Assembly (NCBI RefSeq): GCF_000250655.1
Contig: NC_016935.1
Coordinates: forward strand, 4,110,001 to 4,174,000
DNA from: Paenibacillus mucilaginosus 3016
GTDB lineage: Bacteria; Bacillota; Bacilli; Paenibacillales; NBRC-103111
Direction of reading: 5' to 3'
DNA: 64,000 bases
Part shown: positions 1 through 10,065 of the stretch, in pieces
Layout of the letters: every line of letters starts with the position of its first letter
How positions within the stretch are numbered: position 1 is the first letter of the stretch
The notes under the pieces: generated by a model
What the model was told of the DNA's origin: nothing
Seen by the model: the letters and a program-made list of their open reading frames with translations, nothing else
The model's database searches: none
Position numbers and translations under genes: made by a program

Positions 1-1
1 G

Positions 2-70
2 GCGCTGGGAGAGCTGGCCGGGCGGGATGAGCTGCTGATGCCGCTGCTTGGGTATTTTCGGAAGGGATGA
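2..70 (+). CDS. 3' end of an upstream gene (partial)
   Basis: An open frame runs from the window edge to a TGA at 68-70 and would encode about 22 C-terminal residues ending in GYFRKG. Codon choice (CTG, GAG, GCC) matches the GC-rich genes that follow. Too little is present to identify the product. No gene is visible between it and livJ; about 180-460 is strongly AT-rich and looks like a promoter region. Confidence 0.35.
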   Translation, partial: ALGELAGRDELLMPLLGYFRKG

Positions 71-364
71 AGGTGTACGGAACAAGGGAGCTGCTTGCCG
101 GCCTGGGGTAAGCGGCTCATTGCTGTGTCATGCGGAGAGGTAATGGAGGTGGCGGCGAGCTGTTGGCCGCCGGGCCGGCGGATTAGAACGAAAGGGTACG
201 TGAATTTATGTTAATAACGTGTTATATTAATTAACATATAATAATGTAGTTGATAACCAAATATACAATTCATAAGGATGATCTCTGTAATTTTGTCTTA
301 CCTTTTAGCATTTTACACATGAAAACTCACTTATACGTTACATATAACACAAAAATACCATGTG

Positions 365-423
365 ACAATTGCCAGAATTGTTCTATTTATGTTATTGTCA
401 TGTAAAGATAAATAACATATATA
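365..423 (+). promoter_or_regulatory. Putative livJ promoter and upstream dyad
   Basis: A sigma-A-like promoter is visible: -35 TTGTCA at 395-400, a 17-base spacer, and -10 TATATA at 418-423, 38 bases before the livJ start. Just upstream, at 365-381, lies the dyad ACAATT-GCCAG-AATTGT. It only loosely resembles a CodY box (about 10 of 15 positions), which would suit branched-chain amino acid transport. The operator role is inference. Confidence 0.5.
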
Positions 424-461
424 AATTGCTTTCCACCATTTCATTCACGGGAGGTTGTTTC

Positions 462-1694
462 ATGAGGATACCAAAGACAGCGTTACTGATCTCCAGCTTG
501 ACTTTGTTTTTGACTGCTTGCGGCGGGGGAACTACACCGGCTCCGGCTTCAACCACCCCTGCGGCAGGCGGAACGGCTCCCGCTTCCGGAGGGGGCGGCA
601 CGGCCAAGACGGTGGTCAAAATCGCAACCCAGTCGCCTCTCTCCGGTGGAAGCTCGGTGCAGGGTGAGGCGATCAAGCTGGGCGCCCAGCTGTCTTTGGA
701 GGACCACAAGGCGGAGTTCGAGAAGCTCGGCGTCGATCTGCAGCTCGTCCCCTATGATGACCAGGGCGATCCGAAGAAAGGGGTGGCGAATGCCGAGCTT
801 GTCGGAGCGGACCAGGCGATCCTCGGGGTCGTCGGCCATATGAACTCCGGCGTGGCGATCCCGTCCTCCGTCGTCTATGAGAAATACAGCACGGTCATGG
901 TCTCGCCGTCCAATACGGCCACCGAGGTAACGGACCGCAACCTGAAGGTTGTCAACCGGATTGTGGCGCGGGACGACTTCCAGGGACCGGCGGCGGCGGA
1001 GTATGCGGTGAAGACGCTCGGCGCGAAGAATGTCTTCGTCATCCAGGATAAGACGGCCTACGGGCAGGGGCTTGCGGAAGCTTTCAAGAACGAAGCGGAG
1101 AAGCTCGGCGCCAAGGTAGCGGGGTACGAGGGCATTACGGTCGGGGAGAAGGACTTCAACGGCGTGCTGAACATCGCGCTGAACAAGAAACCGGACTTCA
1201 TCTTCTTCGGCGGCCTCTACGGGGAGGGCGGCCTTCTGATCAAGCAGGCGCGGGATAAAGGCATTATGGTGCCGATGATGGGCGGCGACGCCTGGGATTC
1301 CGCGGGTCTCGTGGATATTGCCGGCGACAAGGTCAAGGATGCGCTCTACAGCTCCATCGCGGCGGACATCACGAAGACTGAGGAGGGCAAGAAGTGGGCC
1401 GAGAAGTACAAAACCAAGTTCGGCAAAGGACCCGACGGCTACTCGGCTTACGCTTATGACTGCATGTCCGTCATCCTGAACGGCCTGAAGAGCGCGATGG
1501 CTGCGAACGGCGGCAAGGTGCCGACCCGCGAGCAGGTGCGCGATGCGGTCCGGGCGACCAAGGACTTCCAAGGGGTAGCGACCAAGGTGACCTTCGACGG
1601 CAAGGGCGACAACACGTACGCCAAGGTATTCATCTATAAATTCGAGGGTCCCGCTTATCCGGGCGCGATGATCTCCGAGGTGGCGAAGAAATAG
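462..1694 (+). CDS. livJ: Branched-chain amino acid ABC transporter, substrate-binding lipoprotein
   Basis: Predicted extracytoplasmic receptor of a LivJ-type importer, 410 residues. The first 20 residues form a lipoprotein signal with lipobox LTAC, so the mature protein would be lipid-anchored at Cys-20. A low-complexity Ala/Pro/Gly/Thr linker follows, then a periplasmic-binding type 1 (Leu/Ile/Val) fold starting at VKIATQSPLSGG. The start at 462 was chosen because GGGAGG lies about 8 bases upstream and the signal peptide begins there; an in-frame ATG at 369 would add a non-signal extension. It is the first gene of a five-gene operon with two permeases and two ATPases. Leu, Ile or Val is the likely ligand, but related proteins bind other amino acids or amides. 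Confidence 0.9.
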   Translation: MRIPKTALLISSLTLFLTACGGGTTPAPASTTPAAGGTAPASGGGGTAKTVVKIATQSPLSGGSSVQGEAIKLGAQLSLEDHKAEFEKLGVDLQLVPYDDQGDPKKGVANAELVGADQAILGVVGHMNSGVAIPSSVVYEKYSTVMVSPSNTATEVTDRNLKVVNRIVARDDFQGPAAAEYAVKTLGAKNVFVIQDKTAYGQGLAEAFKNEAEKLGAKVAGYEGITVGEKDFNGVLNIALNKKPDFIFFGGLYGEGGLLIKQARDKGIMVPMMGGDAWDSAGLVDIAGDKVKDALYSSIAADITKTEEGKKWAEKYKTKFGKGPDGYSAYAYDCMSVILNGLKSAMAANGGKVPTREQVRDAVRATKDFQGVATKVTFDGKGDNTYAKVFIYKFEGPAYPGAMISEVAKK

Positions 1695-1795
1695 ACCGCA
1701 TCCCTCTCCTCGGACCGAATAAGAGGTATGTGCTTCTTTCCAGGACGCATGCCTCTTTGCGGTCGGGCAACCCACCGGCAAAGGAGTTGAAGACT

Positions 1796-2779
1796 ATGGA
1801 AGTCATACTGCAAACCCTGCCGCAGGTACTCATCGACGGTCTGGCGCTCGGCGCGATCTATGCGGTGGTGGCCCTCGGGTACACCATGGTCTACGGCATT
1901 CTCGAGCTGATCAACTTCGCCCACGGCGAGGTATTCATGACCGGCGCTTTCGTAGGTACCACCGTGCTGCTCGTGATGGAATCCACCGGCACGACGGCCG
2001 GCCTGCCCGGCTGGGCCGCTTACTTGCTCATTCTGGTCACCGCCATGCTGTTCACCGGCGTGCTGGGCGTCGGCATCGAGCGGGTCGCCTACCGGCCGCT
2101 GCGCAAAGCGCCCAAGCTCATCTCCCTGATCTCGGCCATCGGGGTGTCCTTCGTGCTGCAGGATCTCGTCCGCTTCATCGCCGAGCTGACGACAGGCAAC
2201 TATATCGTCAGCGGCACGACGCTCTTCGACAAGAGTCTCACCGTGCCCGCCTCGTCGGCGGTCTCCTGGCTCAGCGACGCCTCGCTGAAGACCAACACGC
2301 TGGTGATCATCGGTGTGGCGATCGTGCTCATGATCGGGCTCGACCTGTTCGTCAACCGGACGAAGTGGGGCGTGGCCATGCGGGCGGTGGCCCAGGATCG
2401 CGAGACCGCGGCGCTCATGTCGATCAACGTGAACAAGGTGATCGTCCTGACGTTCTTCATCGGCTCCGCCCTCGGGGGAGCGACCGGCGTGCTGTTCGCC
2501 CAGCAGTACGGGACGATCGATCCGTTCATCGGCTTCATCCTCGGGCTCAAGGCGTTCACGGCGGCGGTGCTCGGCGGCATCGGCAATATCCGCGGGGCGA
2601 TGTTCGGGGGGCTGGCGATCGGCGTGCTCGAGATGTTCGCTTCCGCCAACCTGGGGCTCTTGACAAGCGGGAGCTTCGGCGCGGAATACAAAGACGTGTT
2701 CACGTTTCTGATCCTCATCTTTGTCCTCATCCTGAAGCCTGAGGGCCTCTTCGGCAAAGCCCTCAAGGAGAAAGTGTAG
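1796..2779 (+). CDS. livH: Branched-chain amino acid ABC transporter permease LivH
   Basis: Integral membrane permease of the LivH family, about 327 residues with many hydrophobic segments. Family hallmarks are GYTMVYGILELINFAHGE near the N-terminus and the conserved glycine-rich segment AVLGGIGNIRGAMFGG near residue 255. The start at 1796 follows AAGGAG at 1781-1786; an in-frame ATG at 1730 would add about 22 polar residues with no ribosome binding site. It should pair with LivM to form the membrane channel. The stop codon directly abuts the livM start. Confidence 0.92.
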   Translation: MEVILQTLPQVLIDGLALGAIYAVVALGYTMVYGILELINFAHGEVFMTGAFVGTTVLLVMESTGTTAGLPGWAAYLLILVTAMLFTGVLGVGIERVAYRPLRKAPKLISLISAIGVSFVLQDLVRFIAELTTGNYIVSGTTLFDKSLTVPASSAVSWLSDASLKTNTLVIIGVAIVLMIGLDLFVNRTKWGVAMRAVAQDRETAALMSINVNKVIVLTFFIGSALGGATGVLFAQQYGTIDPFIGFILGLKAFTAAVLGGIGNIRGAMFGGLAIGVLEMFASANLGLLTSGSFGAEYKDVFTFLILIFVLILKPEGLFGKALKEKV

Positions 2780-4096
2780 GTGAACGCCATGGAGCTCCTT
2801 CCGAAGAAGCTGTTGTCCCGTCCGTCCGCCCAGGCGGTAGTGCTGATCGCCTACGCTTTGGTTACTGCAGCGAGCGTACATCTCCTGACAAAATCCGTCA
2901 CGGCCTTCCTTCTGCTGCTGGCCTCGCTGCTCCTGCTCTATTACACCTCCTTCTCGAACCGGACCAAATGGGCGGCCGGCGCGGCGCTCATCTTCCTCGT
3001 TATCCCGCTGGCGACCTCCGGCGGGCCGGCCTACCAGTCGTACATGGAGGTGGCGACGCAGAGCGGGATCTATATCGCGATGGCGCTCGGCTTGAACATC
3101 GTCGTCGGCTTCGCCGGCCTGCTCGACCTTGGCTTCGTGGCGTTCTTCGCCATCGGGGCGTATACGTACGGCATTTTCTCCACGGCCCAGGCGAATCATT
3201 TTATCCCGGGTGATCTGTTCCCGCTCTCCGGCTCCTCGTTCTGGCTCTTTATCGTGATCGGCGGCTTCATGGCGGCGCTGTTCGGCGTGCTGCTCGGCCT
3301 TCCGGTGCTGCGGGTCAAGGGAGATTACCTGGCGATCGTCACCCTCGGCTTCGGGGAGATCATCCGGATCATCTTCAACAATCTCGAGAAGCCGGTGAAC
3401 ATCACGAACGGGGCGATGGGCATCTCCTCGATTGCCCCGCCGACGGCAGGCGGGTATGCGTTCACGCATCCGAACCAGTTCTACTTCATCGTGATGGGGC
3501 TGCTCGTGCTCATCATCTTCGCGGTGGGGCGTTTCGAGCATTCAAGGCTCGGCCGTTCGTGGAAGGCGGTCCGCGAGAACGAGATCGCCGCCCAGGCGAT
3601 GGGTATCCCGCTCATCCGCACGAAGCTGACCGCCTTCGCGATCGGCGCTTCGTTCTCCGGCATGATGGGCGTCGTGTTTGCGGCGAAACAGACGTTCATC
3701 GACCCGTCGTCGTTCACTCTGCTCGAGTCCACCACGATTCTCGTCATGGTCGTCCTTGGCGGAATGGGCAGCGTGCCCGGGGTCATTCTCGGCGCGGCCC
3801 TCGTGACGATCCTGAACCTGCAGGTGCTCACCGAGGTGACGAACTGGCTTAACCAGCTGACCCTGCAGGGCGTGCTGCAGGTACCGAGCGCCTTGTCGCC
3901 GTCGAAGATGCAGCGGTTCATCTTCGGAGCGATCCTCATCCTCATGGCCGTCTTCCGGCCGAACGGCCTGATCGCCTCGCGCAACCGCCGGGTGGACCCG
4001 CCTCATCTGACGGCTCCTGCCCCGAAGGCGGTCGTCTCTTCGGCGGTGAGCTCCGGCACGATCCGCGGCACGAAGGAAGGAGGCATGCTGAGATGA
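2780..4096 (+). CDS. livM: Branched-chain amino acid ABC transporter permease LivM
   Basis: Second membrane permease, about 438 residues. The start is taken as GTG at 2780, directly after the livH stop and about 9 bases after AAGGAG at 2765-2770; an ATG three codons on would be too far from that site. LivM hallmarks include GLNIVVGFAGLLDLGFVAF, PVLRVKGDYLAIVTLGFGE and VVLGGMGSVPGVILGAAL. The N-terminal 90 residues hold extra membrane spans, and a short basic, Ala/Pro-rich cytoplasmic tail follows the last span. The last codons overlap the livG start as ATGA, indicating translational coupling. Confidence 0.92.
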   Translation: MNAMELLPKKLLSRPSAQAVVLIAYALVTAASVHLLTKSVTAFLLLLASLLLLYYTSFSNRTKWAAGAALIFLVIPLATSGGPAYQSYMEVATQSGIYIAMALGLNIVVGFAGLLDLGFVAFFAIGAYTYGIFSTAQANHFIPGDLFPLSGSSFWLFIVIGGFMAALFGVLLGLPVLRVKGDYLAIVTLGFGEIIRIIFNNLEKPVNITNGAMGISSIAPPTAGGYAFTHPNQFYFIVMGLLVLIIFAVGRFEHSRLGRSWKAVRENEIAAQAMGIPLIRTKLTAFAIGASFSGMMGVVFAAKQTFIDPSSFTLLESTTILVMVVLGGMGSVPGVILGAALVTILNLQVLTEVTNWLNQLTLQGVLQVPSALSPSKMQRFIFGAILILMAVFRPNGLIASRNRRVDPPHLTAPAPKAVVSSAVSSGTIRGTKEGGMLR

Positions 4097-4874
4097 GTTC
4101 CCTCAGGGTACGGTCGCTGGTCAAACGGTTCGGCGGCCTCACGGCCGTGAACGGCGTCACCTACACGTTCCCCGAGCGGGCGATCTCTGCGGTGATCGGG
4201 CCGAACGGAGCGGGCAAGACGACGTTCTTCAATATGATTACCGGCATCTACAAGCCGGACGAAGGGGAGATCGAGCTGGGCGGCCGCTCGCTGGTGGGCG
4301 TGAAGCCGGATCGGATCACGGAGCGCGGCATTGCCCGAACGTTCCAGAACATCCGGCTGTTCGGCGGCATGACCGTGCTCGAGAATGTGCTCGTCGGTAT
4401 GCACATTCACCTGAGGTCCGGCGTGCTCGGCACGCTGCTCGGGCTGCCGGGCGTCCGCGCGGAGGAGCAGGCGGCCCGCGAGGAGGCGTACCGCCTGCTC
4501 GGGGCGGTCGGCCTGCAGGAGCTCCTCAACGAAGAGGCGGGGTCCCTCTCGTACGGCGCCCAGCGCAGGCTGGAGATTGCGAGAGCCCTGGCGGCCAGGC
4601 CCAAGGTGCTGCTGCTCGACGAGCCTGCGGCGGGCATGAACCCGCGCGAGACGGCGGAGCTGACGGCGCTGATCCGCTCGCTGCAGGAGAAGCTTGGGAT
4701 CTCGATTATCCTCATCGAGCATGACATGAAGCTCGTGATGGAGCTCTCGGAGCATATCCTTGTGCTCGAGCACGGGGAGAAGATTGCCGAAGGCACGCCG
4801 CAGGAGGTCCGGACGAATCCACGGGTGATCGAGGCTTACCTTGGCCGCAGTGCGGCAGAACAGGAGGCGGGGTT

Positions 4875-4878
<4 letters not shown>
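4093..4878 (+). CDS. livG: Branched-chain amino acid ABC transporter ATPase LivG
   Basis: Cytoplasmic ATP-binding subunit, 261 residues. Visible motifs are Walker A GPNGAGKTT near residues 35-43, a Q-loop within ARTFQNIRLF, Walker B VLLLDEPAAG, and a switch histidine in IIEHDMKLV-like sequence. The usual LSYG signature is present as SYGAQRR. The C-terminal extension after the Walker motifs is typical of the LivG subfamily. The gene overlaps livM upstream and livF downstream by four bases each (ATGA), so all three should be co-translated. It would energise uptake together with LivF. Confidence 0.93.
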
Positions 4879-5579
<701 letters not shown>

Positions 5580-5644
5580 TCGATTTGACTTCACATGAGG
5601 TGAATAATACGACGCGGGAACAAGTGTTTGTGTTGTTTTGGATC

Positions 5645-5682
5645 AAAGAACCTGCCTGCCTCCGGGCAGGTTCTTTTCTTTT
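5645..5682 (+). terminator. Intrinsic terminator of the liv operon
   Basis: The arms AAAGAACCTGCC (5645-5656) and GGCAGGTTCTTT (5665-5676) form a perfect 12-bp stem with an 8-base loop, followed by a U-rich tail. The position after livF and before the germination operon promoter fits an operon end. Confidence 0.9.
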
Positions 5683-5743
5683 CAACCCGATCCGCTCTTC
5701 AGCCCCTCACCACGCCCATTCCGCGCCGCTCGTCAATCGTTCC

Positions 5744-5774
5744 CACATAAACCCATGGTCCCCGTGGCATACTA
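5744..5774 (+). promoter_or_regulatory. Putative sigma-G (forespore) promoter of the ger operon
   Basis: The heptamer CATACTA at 5768-5774 matches the sigma-G -10 consensus. An upstream CACATA at 5744-5749, separated by 18 bases, partly matches the -35 consensus. It lies 50 bases before the gerAA start. Known gerA-type operons are transcribed by sigma-G in the forespore, which supports the call; the -35 match is weak. Confidence 0.6.
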
Positions 5775-5824
5775 ATCCCAAAATAAGGGCGGACGATGCC
5801 CGGTGATCGGAAGGAAGGCGGCTC

Positions 5825-7537
5825 ATGTTCTGGAGCAGGAGAAAATACCGTAAACCGCAGAACCGGCAACCGGAGTCCCCTGCGCCGATGGGAGCGGACC
5901 GGTCATCGACCGGGGAACGTCGGAAGCCTGTCACCCCTGTGCCCGACCGGCTGGAGGAAGCAGTGGAGAAGATAAAGCTGCCGCTTGGCGGCAGTGAGGA
6001 TCTCATCATCCGCCGCTTTCATATCTTCGGCACGTTCCCGGCGGCGGTGATCTATTTCTCGAATATGGCCAATCAGGCGGCCGTCAACGGCGAGATCATG
6101 AAGTCGCTGATGTACCTTCCCGCCCACCTGAATGGCAGGGAGCTCCCGCTTCAGCGGCTGAAGGAGGTCATCCTCCATGATGCGCTGTATCACAGCAACG
6201 GCAAGCTGGAGGAGGAGCTGGAGACGCTGCTCGACGGCATCCTGCGGGGGCAGACGGTCATTGTGGTGGACGGCCTCGGCGAAGGACTGCTGCTGGACAC
6301 GGCGGGTGTCACGAAGCGTTCGATCTCCCAGCCCCAAACCGAGCAGGTCATCCGCGGCGCGCGGGAAGGCTTCATCGAGCAGCTCGACACGAACGTTGCA
6401 CTGCTGCGGTACCGGCTGCCGACGACGGATTTTCGCATCACGGTGACGAAGATCGGCCGCGTAACCCAGTCCCGGGTCGCCGTCTGCTACCTCGAAGGCA
6501 TCGCGAATGAAGCGCTCGTCGAGGAAGTGCAGCGCCGGCTGTCGGCGATCGATACGGACGGCATCCTGGATGTCGGATACCTCGAGCAGTACATCGAGGA
6601 CAATCACTACTCGCCCTTCCCGCAGCTGCAGAACACGGAACGGCCGGACAAGGCGGTGGCGAATCTGCTCGAAGGGCGGGTGATCATCATGGTGGACGGC
6701 TCGCCGTTCGCGTTGATCGCCCCGACCGTCTTCAGCCAGTTCTACCAGACGACCGAGGATTATTCGGAGCGCTTCGTCATGGTGAGCTTCATCCGTCTGG
6801 CCCGGCTTCTGGCGCTGGCCTTCTCACTGATCACGCCGAGCTTGTATGTGGCGATCATCTCCTATAACCCGGAGCTCATCCCGACCGAATTCGCCGTCGC
6901 GGTCTCGGGCGGCCGGGCCGGTGTTCCGTTCCCGTCGGTCGTCGAGGTGCTCATCATGGAGGCCTCGATGGAGGTGCTGCGCGAAGCGACGCTGCGTCTG
7001 CCCCAGCAGATCGGGGGCGCGCTCTCGATCGTCGGCGTGCTCGTCATCGGGCAGGCCGCCGTGGCCGCCGGCTTCGTCTCGCCGATCACGGTCGTCGTCA
7101 TCGCGCTCACGACGATCGGCTCGTTCGCAACGCCGGCCTACAACGCAGCGCTCGCCCTGCGGCTGCTGCGGTTTCCGCTTGTTTTTCTCGCCGGGATGTT
7201 CGGCCTGTACGGCGTGATGATCGGGCTGATCCTCATCGCCAATCATATGCTGTCGCTGCGTTCGTTCGGTGTGCCTTACTTAAGCCCCGTCGTACCGGGC
7301 AATTTTGAGGGCATGAAAGACACCGTGATGCGTGCGCCGCTCTGGTCGATGTGGAGACGTCCGGCCCAGCTGCATACGCCGAATCAGGTGCGTGTGGGAG
7401 AGAAGGTGCAGGAGCAGCTGAACCAGCCGATTCACAATACGCTCGATCCGATCAAAACCGGCAACGAAAAATGGGGGGGAGACGATGGAATATCCGAGGC
7501 AGATCACGGTCATTCAGGCGACCTCCGTTCTGATTAG
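5825..7537 (+). CDS. gerAA: Spore germination protein, GerA A-subunit family
   Basis: A-subunit of a spore germinant receptor, 570 residues. The N-terminal ~290 residues are soluble. The C-terminal half holds the conserved GerA membrane region, including GSPFALIAPTVF, FIRLARLLALAFSLITPSLY and an EVLREATLRLP segment. A basic, proline-rich leader (about residues 1-45) precedes the conserved part. The start is preceded by AAGGAAGG. The last 53 bases overlap gerAB, as is common in ger operons. Receptor complexes of this type sit in the inner spore membrane and sense small nutrients; the ligand cannot be read from sequence. The symbol denotes family position only, since such operons have many paralogues. 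Confidence 0.92.
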   Translation: MFWSRRKYRKPQNRQPESPAPMGADRSSTGERRKPVTPVPDRLEEAVEKIKLPLGGSEDLIIRRFHIFGTFPAAVIYFSNMANQAAVNGEIMKSLMYLPAHLNGRELPLQRLKEVILHDALYHSNGKLEEELETLLDGILRGQTVIVVDGLGEGLLLDTAGVTKRSISQPQTEQVIRGAREGFIEQLDTNVALLRYRLPTTDFRITVTKIGRVTQSRVAVCYLEGIANEALVEEVQRRLSAIDTDGILDVGYLEQYIEDNHYSPFPQLQNTERPDKAVANLLEGRVIIMVDGSPFALIAPTVFSQFYQTTEDYSERFVMVSFIRLARLLALAFSLITPSLYVAIISYNPELIPTEFAVAVSGGRAGVPFPSVVEVLIMEASMEVLREATLRLPQQIGGALSIVGVLVIGQAAVAAGFVSPITVVVIALTTIGSFATPAYNAALALRLLRFPLVFLAGMFGLYGVMIGLILIANHMLSLRSFGVPYLSPVVPGNFEGMKDTVMRAPLWSMWRRPAQLHTPNQVRVGEKVQEQLNQPIHNTLDPIKTGNEKWGGDDGISEADHGHSGDLRSD

Positions 7538-8606
7538 CACGATCGTCGGCGTCGGTGTGCTCCCGCTCCCGTTGTTCGCCGTCCGGGCCGCCGACACGGG
7601 GGCTCCGCTGGTCACGCTGCTTGGCATCCTGCTCGCCTTTACGGGGCTGTGGACCGTGACGAAGCTCGGCATGCGGTTTCCGAACCAGTCGATCATCGGC
7701 TACAGCGAGCATGTACTCGGACGATGGCCGGCGTGGATCGGCAGTGCGCTCATCATCGGCTTCTTCGCCGTGCTGACGTCGCTGGCGGCCAGGGAGTTCG
7801 GCGAGGTTGTCATCACCTCGGTTCTCCGCAAAACGCCGCTCGAGGTGACGGTCATCGTCATGCTGCTGCTCGCCACCTTATCCGCGCGCAACAACCTGAC
7901 GACGTTCGTGTACATTCACCAGTTCTACCTGCCGCTGATCCTGTTCCCGGGCATCCTCATCGTGGCGCTGTCGCTGAAGAACGCCGAGGAGACGAATCTG
8001 CTCCCGCTGCTCGGCAACGAGCCGGTCGGGATGCTGCCCGGGATCGTGACCGTCGCCGCGCTCCTGCAGGGCTCGTTCGTGCATACGATCATCATCCCGG
8101 CGATGCGCCGGCCGGAGAAGGCGATGAAGGCGAGCCTATGGGGCATGGGGATTGCCGGCGGGCTGTACCTCAGCATCGTAACGGCGGCCGTTGCCGTCTT
8201 TGGCCCGGAAGAAACGAAGCTGCTGCTGTGGCCGACCCTGGAGCTGGCTAAGACGACTACGCTTCCCGGCAACATTCTGGAGCGGCTCGACGCGGCTTTT
8301 CTTGCGGTATGGGTAACGGCGGTGTTCACGACGCTTTTCTCGAGCTATTATCTCACGATTAGGGCCGTCTCGAGGCTGCTGCGGCTGCGGGACCACAAGA
8401 TGTTCTCGTTCTTCATGCTGCCGTTCCTGTTCATTCTCGCGATGCTGCCGGACAACATTATTCACATGTACCGGATCGTTGAGGATGTCGGGCGGATCGG
8501 CCTGGGGGTGACCATCCTGTATCCGATGCTTCTGCTGCTGGTGGCCCGGATTCGGGGCAAAAGGGGGGAAACGCATGAGAGCGGGCCGTCTAAAAGCGCG
8601 AAGTAA
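7485..8606 (+). CDS. gerAB: Spore germination protein, GerAB permease-like B-subunit
   Basis: B-subunit of the germinant receptor, 373 residues with about ten hydrophobic segments, belonging to the endospore germination permease branch of the APC amino acid permease superfamily. The N-terminal ISTIVGVGVLPLP segment matches the first-helix unwinding region typical of that fold, the presumed ligand site. It starts inside the end of gerAA (53-base overlap) behind a G-rich ribosome binding site and runs 32 bases into gerAC, so all three genes are coupled. Confidence 0.92.
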   Translation: MEYPRQITVIQATSVLISTIVGVGVLPLPLFAVRAADTGAPLVTLLGILLAFTGLWTVTKLGMRFPNQSIIGYSEHVLGRWPAWIGSALIIGFFAVLTSLAAREFGEVVITSVLRKTPLEVTVIVMLLLATLSARNNLTTFVYIHQFYLPLILFPGILIVALSLKNAEETNLLPLLGNEPVGMLPGIVTVAALLQGSFVHTIIIPAMRRPEKAMKASLWGMGIAGGLYLSIVTAAVAVFGPEETKLLLWPTLELAKTTTLPGNILERLDAAFLAVWVTAVFTTLFSSYYLTIRAVSRLLRLRDHKMFSFFMLPFLFILAMLPDNIIHMYRIVEDVGRIGLGVTILYPMLLLLVARIRGKRGETHESGPSKSAK

Positions 8607-9804
8607 CCTGCTGCTCGTCATGCTGCTCGTGTTCCCGCTGCTCGCCGGCTGCTGGGACCGCCAGGAGATTGAAGAGCGGGCCGTCGTGCTGGGCATCGGG
8701 GTGGATGTCGCGGACCCGGCCGAAGAACGCAAGGAAACGGAATCCTCGCACGAGCGGGGCGCGCTGACAGCCGAAGAGACGGGCCTGCTGCGGCTCACGG
8801 TGCAGATTGCCGTCCCGGGACGGATTCCGCTTGGTCCCGGTGAAGGGGGAGGCGGCGGGGGCGGCCAGCGTACGGTATGGGTCGTCGATGCCGTAGGCCA
8901 CACGATCGGCGATGCGATCAATACGCTGCAGCAGCGGGTGTCGCCGCCCCTCTTTTTCGGCCATCTGCGGATTATCGTGATCTCCGAGGCGCTCGCCCGC
9001 AAGGGCATCAAGAACCTCAACGATTACTTCCGCCGCAATCCGGAAGTCCGGCGGATGAACTGGATGTTCGTCTCCCAAGGCTCTGCCGCGGGGATTATGC
9101 GGGCTTCCCCGCTGCTTGAGCGGGTGCCTACGCTGTACCTCATGACGACAATGGACCAGTCGGTGAAGATGGGACGCTTCCCGAATGATTTTCTCGGTAT
9201 CTTCTGGAGTGCCGTCTCGTCCAAGGGCAAGGAGGGTTATCTGCCTTACGTGGAGCTGATGAAAGAGCAGAATGTACAGATCAGCGGACTGGCTTATTTC
9301 CGCGGGGACCGCATGGTCGGCAGCACGAATCCGATCCAGATTCCCGTCTATATGGGCATTATGGGGATCAGTATGGCAGGGGGGCAAACGTTCGTTCGCA
9401 TCCCCGGAACCGAGGAGCTGTTCATGTTCCAGGGGCGCAGCCGCAAGTCCGTCTTCAAGGTACGGATCGAGAACGGCAAGCCGGTGATTCGCGTCACCGT
9501 GGCAATCGAAGGGAACTTGATCAGCAAGTTTAACGAGACCGTGCAGCTCAGCAGCGAAGTCGTCCGCCGGATTGAAGCGCAGCTGTCACAGCAGAGCAAG
9601 GAGGCCAGCCAGAACCTGATCGCCCTCACCCAGGAGAAGCGGGCGGATATCTTCGGCTTCGGGGAGCAGGTGCGAGCCAAGGAGCCCGACTACTGGAATG
9701 CCCATATCCGAACGAAAGATGCCTGGCAGAAGCAGTACCAGGAGCTGAAGGTCGAGATGGACGTCCGCGTGCATGTCCGCCGCGTAGGGATGAAGGCCAC
9801 GTAA
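8575..9804 (+). CDS. gerAC: Spore germination lipoprotein, Ger(x)C family
   Basis: C-subunit of the receptor, 409 residues. The signal peptide ends in lipobox LLAGC at about Cys-26, and the mature start CWDRQEIEERAVVLGIGVD is the family hallmark. The C-terminal part contains the conserved YWNAHIRTKDAWQ-like end. An insertion around residues 55-100, with a poly-glycine stretch (GEGGGGGGG), is somewhat unusual. It is the third gene of the operon and overlaps gerAB. Confidence 0.92.
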   Translation: MRAGRLKARSNLLLVMLLVFPLLAGCWDRQEIEERAVVLGIGVDVADPAEERKETESSHERGALTAEETGLLRLTVQIAVPGRIPLGPGEGGGGGGGQRTVWVVDAVGHTIGDAINTLQQRVSPPLFFGHLRIIVISEALARKGIKNLNDYFRRNPEVRRMNWMFVSQGSAAGIMRASPLLERVPTLYLMTTMDQSVKMGRFPNDFLGIFWSAVSSKGKEGYLPYVELMKEQNVQISGLAYFRGDRMVGSTNPIQIPVYMGIMGISMAGGQTFVRIPGTEELFMFQGRSRKSVFKVRIENGKPVIRVTVAIEGNLISKFNETVQLSSEVVRRIEAQLSQQSKEASQNLIALTQEKRADIFGFGEQVRAKEPDYWNAHIRTKDAWQKQYQELKVEMDVRVHVRRVGMKAT

Positions 9805-9855
9805 TCAGGAATGACTCAGTAATGAGGAACCAAGCTTGAGAAGGAGGGTCGGGAG

Positions 9856-10065
9856 ATGGGCTCGGGATTGGCGATCGGGTATGCGAATTTTACGATGTTC
9901 CTGCTGCTGCTGAGCGGCTTCCTGATTCTTGCTGTGGACGTCAGAGGCTACCGGCAGGGCGGCATGGACAAGGAAGGCAAGGTGGCCAAGTGGCTCGGCT
10001 GGTCGAATCTGCTGCTGGGCCTGTGTGCGGGGGTCGGGAACTGGCTGTTTCAACGGTGGATGTAG
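9856..10065 (+). CDS. Small two-helix membrane protein behind the ger operon
   Basis: A 69-residue protein with a hydrophobic segment at about residues 10-28, a charged loop, and a second segment at about 46-63. The ATG is preceded by GAAGGAGG. It lies 51 bases after gerAC on the same strand with no terminator between, so it probably belongs to the germination operon. It resembles the short CLC_0170-type proteins often found beside ger operons, an assignment from memory rather than a search. Recently characterised ger operons often carry a small fourth D-type membrane subunit, and this protein is a candidate. Confidence 0.7.
   Translation: MGSGLAIGYANFTMFLLLLSGFLILAVDVRGYRQGGMDKEGKVAKWLGWSNLLLGLCAGVGNWLFQRWM

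Noticed and set aside
67-111. 14-codon frame starting ATGA at the end of the first partial gene
   Set aside because: Too short, no homology, and no ribosome binding site beyond the preceding gene's own sequence.
1655-3541. Very long minus-strand open frames across the liv operon and other GC-rich genes
   Set aside because: Composition is dominated by Arg, Glu, His and Asp from reading GC-rich codons in reverse; the plus-strand genes are clearly real.
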